In this document: piece after piece, positions 33,431 through 41,816 of the stretch
Layout: the number at the start of each line of letters is the position of its first letter
Numbering within the stretch: position 1 is the stretch's first letter
Source of the DNA: Martinezella calliandrae
GTDB lineage: Bacteria > Pseudomonadota > Alphaproteobacteria > Rhizobiales > Rhizobiaceae
NCBI RefSeq assembly: GCF_030272695.1
Contig: NZ_JARFYN010000044.1
Span: forward strand, 1 to 57,676
Reading direction: 5' to 3'
Length of the DNA stretch: 57,676 nt
The notes under the pieces: model-generated
What the model saw: the letters and a program-made list of their open reading frames with translations, nothing else
What the model was told of the DNA's origin: nothing
Databases searched by the model: none
Position numbers and translations under genes: made by a program

Positions 33431-33913
33431 ATGTCCATGATGGAAATGCAGAAGGCGAGCGTCTTTCCCGAGATCCAGCCGAGTCTTGGCCGCACGATCG
33501 TGCTCGCCGGCCTTGCCGCCGATATTACCTGGGAGATCTGGGCGCGCATCATCACGCCGCTTTGGGTCGGTGGCCCGCTTGAACCTGCAGCTCTTGTTCA
33601 GTCCGTCTTCGGCTTCAACAATCTGCTCCTGGCCGAAGCTATTCACGCGACAGTCGGCATCATCTTCTACCCGATCGGCTATCTGTTCATCGCACGCCCC
33701 CTGCAGAGAGTGATTTTTCCGAAGCTGCCGCTCTTGCTCACCGGCATTGGCTTTGGCACAGGCCTCTGGGTCTTTGCGCTCTATGTGATGGCGCATCTGT
33801 TTGCCGGATTGCCGCCGTTCCTCGGCTTCATCACACTGACCTGGGCCTCGCTGATCGGCCATGTCCTCTTCGGCACCGTCGTCGCGTTCGTCGTCCGCCA
33901 GACCGAACGATAA
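33431..33913 (+). CDS. Four-helix membrane protein, unknown
   Basis: The 160-residue protein has four hydrophobic segments (about 23-43, 64-86, 97-120 and 129-153) with the notable motifs DITWEIWARIITPLW and FNNLLLAEAIHATVGIIFYP. RBS GGAG lies about 9 bases before the ATG, 29 bases after the TPR gene. I recognise no family with confidence. Charged residues inside helices (Asp, Glu, Arg) suggest a functional site, not just an anchor. Confidence 0.75.
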   Translation: MSMMEMQKASVFPEIQPSLGRTIVLAGLAADITWEIWARIITPLWVGGPLEPAALVQSVFGFNNLLLAEAIHATVGIIFYPIGYLFIARPLQRVIFPKLPLLLTGIGFGTGLWVFALYVMAHLFAGLPPFLGFITLTWASLIGHVLFGTVVAFVVRQTER

Positions 33914-33923
33914 GGTGTCGCAG

Positions 33924-33969
33924 GAGAGGCCTGCCCGGTCCCATCATCCATCCGCCGGGCAGGCTTCTC
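33924..33969 (+). terminator. Strong hairpin inside the operon
   Basis: GCCTGCCCGG and CCGGGCAGGC pair perfectly, extended by GAGAG and TTCTC to a 15-bp stem around a 16-base loop. There is no U-run, so it is a weak terminator at best. It may limit expression of, or protect, the transcript between the membrane-protein gene and the TPP-enzyme gene. Confidence 0.5.
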
Positions 33970-34005
33970 ACCCAAGATATTCCTCTGTGAAATGGCTTGC
34001 TTGCA

Positions 34006-35634
34006 ATGTCTCAATCTCAAAAAGCTGATCGCGTTGCCGATATCGTCGCCAAGACACTCTACGCATACCGGGTGCGTCATTCCTTCGGTGTTCCAGGCGG
34101 AGAGGTCGTCACTCTGATCGACGCTCTGCAAGCCGCGGGGATCGCCTTCAACCTGACCCGCCACGAAACGTCAGCCGCCATCATGGCAGCCGGCGCCAGC
34201 ACCATCACCGGCAATCCTGAACTGCTGGTGACGACCGTCGGTCCAGGTCTTGCAAACGCTGTCAACGGGATTGCCGATGCGGTTCAGGAGCGCGTTCCGC
34301 TGATCGTTATCTCCGGTATCGTCGATCGAGCCACCCGCGCTCGCTATACACATCAGGTGATCGACCACGCCCAGCTCCTTCGTCCGCTGGTCAAGGCCTC
34401 TTTCGAAGTCGAACCTGAAAGCGCTACTTCCACCGTCGCACGCGCTGTCGCGATCGCCACCACGGAGCCGATGGGGCCAGTGCATCTGGACCTTTCGCCC
34501 GCGGTTGCAGCAATGATCGCTCCGAATGTCTCTGTGGCTACGCCTCCGAAGCGGTTTACAGCAAGTGCTTCAGTGACGGATCCGACTGTTCGCGCGCTCT
34601 CGGAGCGCCTCCGCACTGCCGACCGGCCGCTAATCATCGCCGGCATGGAGGCGGTACGCAGCTGCGCCGGACCGGCGCTGCAACATCTGGCCGAAACGAT
34701 CGGAGCGCCCATTATCACGACCTACAAGGCGAAGGGCATCATTCCCGAAGACCACCCGCTGTCCCTTGGCGGCGCCGGCTTGTCGCCGCTTGCCGACCGC
34801 GTCCTGCTCCCCTTGTTCGAGAAGGCGGATCTGGTGCTTGCCTTCGGCTATGATCCGATCGAGATGCGGCTCGGCTGGCTCGATTTCGTGGCCGATCCGA
34901 CGCGGCTCATCGATATTTCCAAAACTCGTCCCGATCATGCCATGCATCACGCCGGTACGTGGATTTCGGCGGAAACGAGAAGCATATTACAGGCGCTCAA
35001 CGGTTCGATCGTCGAGCGCAAAATATGGGCCGGCAGTGAGCCGGCTGAAGCCAAAGCCGAACTCGATCGCGTCTTTTCGACCAAGGCGGCATGGGGCCCT
35101 CACGCCATTGTCGATCACCTGAACGAAGCAGTCGGGTCAGACGGTCTGGTCACGGTCGACAGCGGTGCCCACCGCATTCTGCTCTCGCAGAAATGGCGCG
35201 CGGCAGCACCGCTCTGCCTGCTGCAGTCGGCCGGCTTCTGCACGATGAACGCCGCTTTGCCGCTGGCGATCGGCGCAAAAGTCGCCGCCCCCTCGCGGCC
35301 AGTGTTTGCGGTCATGGGTGATGGTGGTCTGGAGATGGGTATTGGCGAACTTGCGACCGTTCGCGATCTCGGCCTGCCGCTGACGATCGTCCTGTTTCAG
35401 GATCGCAGCCTTGCTCTAATCGCAATGAAACAGGCATCCGCCGGCCTGGCGCCAGCGGGGGTCGCCCTCGGTGAAACAGATTTTGCTACCGTGGCATTTG
35501 GGTTCGGCGGCTACGGCGTGAATGTGGAGACGATCGATGACTTCCGTAACGAGCTTGAGGCTGCCGGCAGACGCAAAAGTTTCAGCCTTATCGCCTGCAG
35601 GTTCGATGCCAGCGCCTATAGCGGCGCCTTCTGA
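34006..35634 (+). CDS. Thiamine-diphosphate-dependent enzyme, acetolactate-synthase-like fold
   Basis: The 542-residue protein has the three domains of ThDP enzymes: N-terminal Pyr domain with GVPGGEVVTLIDAL and LTRHETSAAIMAAG (the cofactor-activating Glu is in RHE), the central domain (about 190-330) and the C-terminal PP domain with VMGDGGLEMGIGELATVRDL. The usual Asn of the GDG-x25-N motif is Asp here (VLFQDRSLALI), which is seen in some members. The substrate is unclear. With a CaiB/BaiF CoA-transferase in the same operon, an acyl-CoA lyase or decarboxylase of the oxalyl-CoA type is conceivable but not proven. The ATG at 34006 lacks a strong ribosome-binding site. Confidence 0.85.
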   Translation: MSQSQKADRVADIVAKTLYAYRVRHSFGVPGGEVVTLIDALQAAGIAFNLTRHETSAAIMAAGASTITGNPELLVTTVGPGLANAVNGIADAVQERVPLIVISGIVDRATRARYTHQVIDHAQLLRPLVKASFEVEPESATSTVARAVAIATTEPMGPVHLDLSPAVAAMIAPNVSVATPPKRFTASASVTDPTVRALSERLRTADRPLIIAGMEAVRSCAGPALQHLAETIGAPIITTYKAKGIIPEDHPLSLGGAGLSPLADRVLLPLFEKADLVLAFGYDPIEMRLGWLDFVADPTRLIDISKTRPDHAMHHAGTWISAETRSILQALNGSIVERKIWAGSEPAEAKAELDRVFSTKAAWGPHAIVDHLNEAVGSDGLVTVDSGAHRILLSQKWRAAAPLCLLQSAGFCTMNAALPLAIGAKVAAPSRPVFAVMGDGGLEMGIGELATVRDLGLPLTIVLFQDRSLALIAMKQASAGLAPAGVALGETDFATVAFGFGGYGVNVETIDDFRNELEAAGRRKSFSLIACRFDASAYSGAF

Positions 35635-36763
35635 TGCCGTGCCGGCGATAGCGCCGACCGGCCTGAAGACAAAGCGTCCCCGCGATCCGCGCCTCGACTT
35701 CTTCCGTGGCGTCGGCATGCTCATCATTCTGCTTGCGCACATCCCCAGTGACGGCTGGGCGCTCTGGATCCCCGCACGCTTCGGTTTCTCAGATGCCACG
35801 GAGATGTTCGTCTTTCAATCCGGCATGGCTTCGGCAATTGCATTTGGCTCGACTTACGACCGCAACGGCGCCATTGCGCTGACTACCCGTGTCACGCAGC
35901 GCATCTGGCAGATCTTCTGGGCCCATATCGTCGTCTTCATCGTTGTGGCCGCCATCATGGTGGTCGCCGGAACGCGCTATGACGGCGTCACTTATGTCGA
36001 CAGCCTGAACCTCGTACCGTTCATCAAGGATCCTGGCCGTCTGCTGGTCGGCTTGCTGACGCTAACCTACGTGCCGAACTATTTCGATATCCTGCCGATG
36101 TACATCGTCATCCTGGCGTTGATGCCGGTGATGATCTTCGCCTCGAAGGCAAACCGCTACCTGCCGTTATTTCTGATGACCGTTCTATGGCTTGCCACGC
36201 AGTTTGGCCTGACGCGCCTGCCGGCGGAGCCCTGGTCGGATCGCCCCTGGTTCTTCGATCCGTTCGGCTGGCAATTTCTGTTCTTCACCGGGTTCTTCCT
36301 GATGCGAGGCGTCCTGCCGGCACCGGGCTACGACCGCCGTCTGATGGCGCTAGCGATTGCCGTTGTGATCGCTACGGTGCCATTCGCCTGGGTTCGCTTT
36401 CAGGAGGTGCACCCCTTCTTCCAGATGGCCGCCGCCCGCATTGCTCCCCTCACCGACAAGACTGACTTCGGCTTGCTGCGCTTCGTTCACTTCATCGCCC
36501 TCAGCTACATCGTCGTCCATGTGGTTGGTGAAAAGGGCGTACGGCTGCGCGGTCCGGTCGTTCGGGTGTTGACCGTCGTCGGCCAGCAATCGCTCGCCGT
36601 CTTCATCACCGGCATGGTGATCGCTCAGCCGATCGGTATCGCGCTTGATCACGTTGGCCGCACGACAAGCGCGGAAGCTGTTGGCAACCTGTTCGGGTTC
36701 GCGACCCTCATCGGTACGGCCTATCTCGTCCGCTGGTTCAAATCCTCTCCTTGGAAATCGTGA
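35606..36763 (+). CDS. OpgC-like membrane acyltransferase
   Basis: About 385 residues with a start overlapping the end of the TPP gene by 29 bases (a GTG at 35639 is an alternative). The OpgC mark RDPRLDFFRGVGMLIILLAH is followed by about ten membrane segments, with PNYFDILPMYIVILAL and WFFDPFGWQFLFFTGFFLMR conserved. OpgC adds succinyl groups to periplasmic glucans in Agrobacterium/Brucella-type bacteria, using a CoA donor. Here the neighbour is a CoA-transferase, so supply of the acyl-CoA donor is a plausible link. Substrate not shown by sequence. Confidence 0.85.
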   Translation: MPAPIAAPSDAVPAIAPTGLKTKRPRDPRLDFFRGVGMLIILLAHIPSDGWALWIPARFGFSDATEMFVFQSGMASAIAFGSTYDRNGAIALTTRVTQRIWQIFWAHIVVFIVVAAIMVVAGTRYDGVTYVDSLNLVPFIKDPGRLLVGLLTLTYVPNYFDILPMYIVILALMPVMIFASKANRYLPLFLMTVLWLATQFGLTRLPAEPWSDRPWFFDPFGWQFLFFTGFFLMRGVLPAPGYDRRLMALAIAVVIATVPFAWVRFQEVHPFFQMAAARIAPLTDKTDFGLLRFVHFIALSYIVVHVVGEKGVRLRGPVVRVLTVVGQQSLAVFITGMVIAQPIGIALDHVGRTTSAEAVGNLFGFATLIGTAYLVRWFKSSPWKS

Positions 36764-36770
36764 GGCAAAT

Positions 36771-37976
36771 ATGTCTGCTCATCAAAAGCCCGCCAGCCTC
36801 TCGGGGCTGCGCATCCTCGATCTCTCCCGTATCCTTGCGGGACCAACGGCGACACAGCTCCTTGCGGATCTCGGCGCCGACGTCATCAAGGTCGAACGGC
36901 CGGGCGCCGGCGACGACACGCGTGGCTGGGGTCCGCCGTTTGTCCGGAATGCCGATGGCAGCGACAGCGATCTCAGCGCCTATTTCCTCTCGGCCAACCG
37001 CAACAAGCGATCGATCGCGATCGATCTTGCGACCGAAGAGGGTGTGGACCTCATCAAGCGGCTGGCGGCGATTTCCGATGTCGTCGTCGAAAATTATAAG
37101 CCGGGGGACCTTGCCCGTCGTGGCCTCGGCTACGACGATATCAGCAAGATTAAACCGGATATCGTCTGGTGCGCGATTTCCGGCTTTGGCCAGAGCGGGC
37201 CTTACGCCGAACGCACGGGCTATGACTTTCTGATCCAGGCCATGGGCGGGATCATGAGCATTACCGGCGACAGCGATGCGAACGGCGGACGAGCGGTTAA
37301 GGTCGGTCTCGGGATCGCGGATGTGATGTGCGGCATGTACGCGACCGCAGGCATTCTCGCCGCCCTTCGCCATCGCGATCGCACCGGCGAGGGCCAATAT
37401 ATCGATCTCGCTCTCTATGACGCACAGGTCGCTTGGCTGATCAACGCGGCAACAAACCACCTGGTCTCCGGCAAGATACCCAGTCGGATCGGCAACAGGC
37501 ATCCAAACATCGCTCCCTACCAGACTTTTGCGACGGCTGATGGCGAAATTGCAATTGCAGTCGGAAACGATCACCAATTCCAGAGGTTTACCGCCGCGAT
37601 CGACAGGCCCGAACTATCCGACGATCCGCGCTTCCGCCGCAATCGCGATCGGGTTGTCAACGTGGATGCCCTCGACGCCCTGATCACCGACGCTCTCGCA
37701 GTCGACACCGCCGAGGGGTGGGTAGAGAGGATTCTTGCGGCAGAGGTGCCGGCAGGGAAAGTCGCCGATATCGGTCAGGTCCTGAGCGACCCACACACAC
37801 TTGCCCGCGACATGGTCGTCACCATGCACACTGATGGCCACGGTGATGTAAAACTGCTTGGCAATCCGCTGAAAATGTCGGCAACGCCGGTGCAATTCCG
37901 GCGCCCTCCACCGCATGTCGATCAGGATCGCGACCAGGTTCTCGCCGAGCTCCAGGAAATCGAAGCCCGGGGATAG
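36771..37976 (+). CDS. CaiB/BaiF-family (class III) CoA-transferase
   Basis: The start at 36771 has GAGG 5 bases upstream. The 401-residue protein has RILDLSRILAGPTATQLLAD (N-terminal family mark), GADVIKVERPGAGDDTRGWG, LSANRNKRSIAIDL and the Asp-containing TGYDFLIQAMGG (about residue 150), where the class III catalytic Asp is expected. Class III enzymes move CoA between organic acids through an aspartyl intermediate. As part of the SigF-type operon it could act with the TPP enzyme or the OpgC-like acyltransferase. The acid used cannot be told. Confidence 0.9.
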   Translation: MSAHQKPASLSGLRILDLSRILAGPTATQLLADLGADVIKVERPGAGDDTRGWGPPFVRNADGSDSDLSAYFLSANRNKRSIAIDLATEEGVDLIKRLAAISDVVVENYKPGDLARRGLGYDDISKIKPDIVWCAISGFGQSGPYAERTGYDFLIQAMGGIMSITGDSDANGGRAVKVGLGIADVMCGMYATAGILAALRHRDRTGEGQYIDLALYDAQVAWLINAATNHLVSGKIPSRIGNRHPNIAPYQTFATADGEIAIAVGNDHQFQRFTAAIDRPELSDDPRFRRNRDRVVNVDALDALITDALAVDTAEGWVERILAAEVPAGKVADIGQVLSDPHTLARDMVVTMHTDGHGDVKLLGNPLKMSATPVQFRRPPPHVDQDRDQVLAELQEIEARG

Positions 37977-38051
37977 TGCATTCTTACACCTTATGAAGAT
38001 GCGAGACCCATCTCCGCGGAAATGGGATCCTTTCGAGGGAATGGCTATTGG

Positions 38052-38318
38052 TCAGGCGTCAACGCTCATCGCAAGGACGCGGCTGATCTGGGTGAGGTCC
38101 CTGCCACTTTCGGCAGACCAGCGGTTGAAAGCGGCCTGGGCCGATAAGAGATCCCTCTTGGAAGTCGGGGCACGATCAACCACACCCTCTCGAATGAGTG
38201 CGAGTACGACATCGCGCGTGAGGATGAGTGTCGGCTTGCCAATCGCACGAAGAAAGCGTCCGGCAGTTTCTCCGCCGAGGTGACTGGCCCGCGCCTTCAG
38301 GATAGCAAGCAATCCCAC
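38052..38318 (-). pseudogene. C-terminal remnant of a DNA-3-methyladenine glycosylase I (Tag-like)
   Basis: The 88 residues read ILKARASHLGGETAGRFLRA, VVLALIREGVVDRAPTSKRD and FNRWSAESGRDLTQISRVLA, then MS. This is the end of the 3-methyladenine DNA glycosylase fold (COG2818). The N-terminal half with the catalytic region and zinc-binding residues is missing, and no start with a ribosome-binding site was found. It is a leftover. Confidence 0.6.
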
Positions 38319-38421
38319 ATGATCGTTGTCGGGCCACTCGGCGAAAAAATCGTCCGGCGCTGCTCATCCCTTCGAACGCCCTCTCTTGGCTATGAATTCC
38401 GTCAATTGCGAACGTCTCTTA

Positions 38422-39027
38422 TCAAGCGGCCCGCGCTTGGCGAATGGCTTCAACCAACTGATCCTTCACGAGCACTCCAGAATAGGTCATCTTCCCGATA
38501 ACGAAGGACGGCGTCCCAGCGAAATTAAAGGCCGTTGCCTGATTATAATTGCGGGTCAGGAGATCGGAAATCTTCTTGTCGTTCCGCTGAACAGCCTCCG
38601 CAATCTTCGAGAGATCGAGGCCTGCCGTGGTCAGAAGCCTTTTCACGTCGTCTTCACTGAGCGAGGCCGGCGTCGCCATCAGCGCTTCCATGGCTATTTC
38701 GTAGGCACCGATCTCGTTTGCGCCAAGCACCGCTTGCGACGCAAATACGGATGCATCACCGAATACAGGCCAATCCTTCATGATGAGCCGAACATTGCCA
38801 TCTTCGGAGACGGCTGCCTTGACGTCCGGATGACTCTTTTTGCAATAGGGACATTGATAGTCGAAAAACTCGACGATCGTCACGTCACCTTTCGGGTTCC
38901 CGAGAACGGGAGCATCGGGATCGCGAAACACGTCATCTTGTGTCAGCTGGGCGGCAAAGCCAGCAAGCGGGGTGGATGCAAGAGCGCTGCTGGCAGCAAC
39001 CGAAAGAAATTGCCTGCGATTGAACAT
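38422..39027 (-). CDS. DsbA-family thioredoxin-fold protein, exported
   Basis: The 201-residue protein begins MFNRRQFLSVAASSALASTP, a twin-arginine-like signal. The active site is FFDYQCPYCKKSHPDV (CPYC, about residues 59-62), and the cis-Pro loop is FAGTPSFVIG. These features mark DsbA/DsbG-type thiol oxidoreductases or ScsC-like proteins. It follows the dsbD-like gene with a 40-base gap, so DsbD probably keeps it reduced. A reducing or isomerising role in the periplasm, perhaps for Cys-rich exported proteins, is plausible. Confidence 0.88.
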   Translation of the reverse strand: MFNRRQFLSVAASSALASTPLAGFAAQLTQDDVFRDPDAPVLGNPKGDVTIVEFFDYQCPYCKKSHPDVKAAVSEDGNVRLIMKDWPVFGDASVFASQAVLGANEIGAYEIAMEALMATPASLSEDDVKRLLTTAGLDLSKIAEAVQRNDKKISDLLTRNYNQATAFNFAGTPSFVIGKMTYSGVLVKDQLVEAIRQARAA

Positions 39028-39067
39028 ATCGTTCTCCCATTCTCGAATGTCGAGGCTCTAGATTTTG

Positions 39068-40915
39068 CTATATGCCGGCTTTTGCGGCCGAAGCTGCTTT
39101 TAGAACGTCATCTGGGCCGAACTCGCCGATCAGACGCCCACCTTTTGCTTCCTGATGATCCGGGCGGAAGAAAATCATCGTCGGCGGCCCGACGACACCC
39201 AGTGCACGCATCAGATCGCGCTGATCGGCACCGATATTCGTAAGATCGACTTTGAACGTCTTCAGCGGCGTTAGGGCATCGGCAATCTTCTGCTGGGAGA
39301 AAACATTGCGCCGGATCGAGCGGCAGCTCACACACCAATCGGCGGTGAAATAGACAAGGCTTGCCTTTCCGTCCAGACGCGCCGCATCGAGTTCAGTGGT
39401 GAGCTGTGACCTTGACGCAAGCGTTGCCATCCGTGCTTCCGGGTTCGTCCGAGAGACGGTTTGCACGCCGCCAAACCCGTCGAGTGGGCGTACCGGATCG
39501 ATCGACCCGGCCGCAAGGCCGACGACGAGTATCACTGCATAGACGGCCGCAAGCAGGCCCAGCGACTGCAGGCCCATTCGCATTGGCGTGGTACGGCCCT
39601 TCGTGACGTCGAAGGCACCCAGAAAGACTGCAATCGCCATTGCCCAGACAGCCCAGAGACCAAGCGGTAGCGACTGGGAAAGCACTGGCTGCGCCGTCCA
39701 GATCGCGAATGCGAAAAAGACAAAGCCGAACACATGTTTGACCGATGCCATCCACGCGCCCGCTCGTGGCAACGCCTGACCACCGGCCGTCCCGAAAATG
39801 ACCAAGGGAACGCCCTTGCCGAGACCGAGGGCGAACAACAGTGTTACCCCAAGAGCGATATCTCCGGTGCGGGCGACATAGAGAAGCGCGCCGGCAAGTG
39901 GAGCGGTCACGCACGGGCCAATGATAAAGGCTGACGAAAATCCAAGTATGGCAGCCGACCCAACCGAACCGCCGCGCCCTCTGCCGAAGCGGCTGAGGTT
40001 CGCCACCCATGCCGCAGGCAGCTGCAGTTCAAAAAGACCAAACATCGACAACCCGAGCAGAGCAAAGATAAGCGCCACAGCGACAACCGTGATCGGAGAC
40101 TGCAGGGCTATCTGCAGGTTCTCCCCTGTCCAGGCCGCCGCCGCACCGAAAATGCCAAACGCGGATGCGAGTGCTATTGCATAGCTTGCCGAGAGGATGA
40201 AGCCGCGGCGCGCGTCAAGCTTCTCTCCCTCGCGGGACAGCGTTGCGGCAAGAATTGGGTAAAGCGGGAAAACACAAGGGGTAAATGCCAGGAGAATGCC
40301 AAATCCGACGAATGCGGCAAGAAGAAGCGGAACACCGCCGCGTGACAGGAAGCCCCCGACGATGTCGTCCTGATCTGCGACCGCAATGTCGGGTGCCACG
40401 GTTGCGGATCTTTGTACATCCTTTGTTTTGTCCGCCGGTGCGGTCTTGGACCATGCCGACTTTCCACCTGTTGGTGGTGAAAACACAGGCTGTTCGGAGA
40501 CAGCAAGTGTCGCGGGATCGATGATACGGCGGGCTGGCGGATAGCAGAGTCCGTGCTCCTGACATCCTTGATAGGTAACAGTAACAGAAGAACTGACAGG
40601 ACCGAGCTCCGCATCGGCGCGGTCGAAATAGACCTCGGATTTGCCGAAATTGGGATCGTTCTTTTCGACGCCTGGCGCGGTCAGCAATCGAACGGAGCTA
40701 CCGTCGGAAGCTTCGGCAGAAAGATACTGCCGATAAAGGTAGTATCCTGACGGCATCTCCCAATGGAGATGAATGCCACCGTTTTGCGCCCGATCCACTG
40801 AAAATTTGAACGCGTCGTTCATCCCAAGCGGCGTCTCGGCGGCAAACGCCGAGCCGACAGCGAGAACGAGAAGGAACACAGAGGCCAAGAAACGCATAAT
40901 TTGCTCGCGGAACAT
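39068..40915 (-). CDS. dsbD: DsbD: thiol:disulfide interchange protein
   Basis: The 615-residue protein has a signal peptide, an N-terminal immunoglobulin-like domain (with GCQEHGLCYPP, the CxxxxxC pair, near 120), a central eight-helix membrane domain (GFGILLAFTPCVFPLYPILA, SSAFIIGPCVTAPLAGALL with the membrane Cys pair) and a C-terminal thioredoxin domain (YFTADWCVSCRSI, CVSC). DsbD carries electrons from cytoplasmic thioredoxin to periplasmic thiols. It forms an operon with the DsbA-like gene. No SigF-type box was found upstream. Met start at 40915 or 40897. Confidence 0.95.
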   Translation of the reverse strand: MFREQIMRFLASVFLLVLAVGSAFAAETPLGMNDAFKFSVDRAQNGGIHLHWEMPSGYYLYRQYLSAEASDGSSVRLLTAPGVEKNDPNFGKSEVYFDRADAELGPVSSSVTVTYQGCQEHGLCYPPARRIIDPATLAVSEQPVFSPPTGGKSAWSKTAPADKTKDVQRSATVAPDIAVADQDDIVGGFLSRGGVPLLLAAFVGFGILLAFTPCVFPLYPILAATLSREGEKLDARRGFILSASYAIALASAFGIFGAAAAWTGENLQIALQSPITVVAVALIFALLGLSMFGLFELQLPAAWVANLSRFGRGRGGSVGSAAILGFSSAFIIGPCVTAPLAGALLYVARTGDIALGVTLLFALGLGKGVPLVIFGTAGGQALPRAGAWMASVKHVFGFVFFAFAIWTAQPVLSQSLPLGLWAVWAMAIAVFLGAFDVTKGRTTPMRMGLQSLGLLAAVYAVILVVGLAAGSIDPVRPLDGFGGVQTVSRTNPEARMATLASRSQLTTELDAARLDGKASLVYFTADWCVSCRSIRRNVFSQQKIADALTPLKTFKVDLTNIGADQRDLMRALGVVGPPTMIFFRPDHQEAKGGRLIGEFGPDDVLKAASAAKAGI

Positions 40916-40938
40916 GGAACTTCAGAAATGCCAAGCTG

Positions 40939-41172
40939 TCACGCGACACATCGCACCGGCTGACCCACATAGCTCGCCATCGCGCGCAACAGGCCCTCCG
41001 CATCCGAATGTTCGGCGTCCAACAGATCGGCGAGCGCCACAATGACCTCCAGCCTGTCCCTGCCAATGGCGGTCGCACCATCGATGAGGGCGTTGAGATC
41101 GGTCACCACCGACCTTTGACATTCGCGAAGTCGGTTCGGATGGTGATGCGAAAGACGAGGTGGAGTAATCAT
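40939..41172 (-). CDS. Small hypothetical protein upstream of dsbD
   Basis: The 77-residue ORF has RSVVTDLNALIDGATAIGRD and LEVIVALADLLDAEHSDAEG, then LLRAMASYVGQPVRCVA, and reads as a helical protein. It ends 23 bases before dsbD in the same direction and could be co-transcribed. No clear ribosome-binding site or family recognised. Confidence 0.35.
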   Translation of the reverse strand: MITPPRLSHHHPNRLRECQRSVVTDLNALIDGATAIGRDRLEVIVALADLLDAEHSDAEGLLRAMASYVGQPVRCVA

Positions 41173-41250
41173 GGCTCAGGATCCCAAAAATAACGTCAGC
41201 GTCCCGCCCGCCCAGAGACTTGGGCAGGCGGTTCTTGGTGAAGGCGTCAG

Positions 41251-41712
41251 TCACGGAGCAGGCTGCGCTCTCACCGTGTCCCAGTTGGCATTTGCCTTTT
41301 TGATGTAGCCGCTGATATCCGAACGCCAGGTTCCCAGAACCTCGTCGTTGTAGTTGAGATAGAGTTTGTCATCGACCACCGTGAAGGCCTGCGGCTGGGT
41401 GGGAGCTTTGTGGCCCTCAGCGGTCCCGTAGGCACAGTATCCGCCATATTGGGGAGCAAAATGTTCCGGATCCTTCACGAAGGCATCACGATGCGCCGCT
41501 GAGGCAAAATAGAATGTTGCGCCCTTATAGGAGGTCGAGAATTCCTGTGTGCCCTTTACCGGCTTATGATCGGTGAAGTAGGCAACGGCGTCGTAACCAT
41601 TGATAGCGATGCCATTGGTTGCATAAATTTCGTCGGCGAAGGCGATCGATGCGGAGGACAATGCGAGGGTGGCAGCCGCAGCAATGGGCACCATACGCGG
41701 GATGAAAGTCAT
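41251..41712 (-). CDS. YHS-domain protein, exported
   Basis: The start at 41712 has AAAGG upstream. The 153-residue protein has a signal peptide (about 1-26, ending ASIAFA), then GIAINGYDAVAYFTDHKPVK (the YHS core G-Y-D-x-V-A-Y-F), KGATFYFASAAHRDAFVKDP and FAPQYGGYCAYGTAEGHKAP. YHS domains bind metal in some proteins and are common in copper-related or heavy-metal systems. It is likely periplasmic. A SigF-type promoter lies just upstream. Confidence 0.9.
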   Translation of the reverse strand: MTFIPRMVPIAAAATLALSSASIAFADEIYATNGIAINGYDAVAYFTDHKPVKGTQEFSTSYKGATFYFASAAHRDAFVKDPEHFAPQYGGYCAYGTAEGHKAPTQPQAFTVVDDKLYLNYNDEVLGTWRSDISGYIKKANANWDTVRAQPAP

Positions 41713-41748
41713 GGTCTTTTCCTTTGCAGTTGAGACGAACGATCCCGA

Positions 41749-41774
41749 TACGCTGGTTATCGACCGGTCGTTAC
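41749..41774 (-). promoter_or_regulatory. SigF-type promoter of the YHS gene
   Basis: Minus strand: TGTAACG, with GTAACG at 41774-41769, 16 bases, CGTA at 41752-41749. The start would be near 41742, about 30 bases before the YHS ATG. Confidence 0.85.
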
Positions 41775-41816
41775 ATCTCGCACCCTTCACGAATTCGTGC
41801 GGCCCGCCCAGAGGGA

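Noticed and set aside
40570..40605. GTAACA-N16-CGAG inside the dsbD gene, plus strand
   Set aside because: The second box differs at the last base, the site lies within and antisense to dsbD, and no plus-strand gene follows.
41171..41308. Plus-strand short ORF beginning MAQDPKNNVSV
   Set aside because: It runs into the 3' end of the YHS gene on the other strand and has no family pattern or strong start signal.
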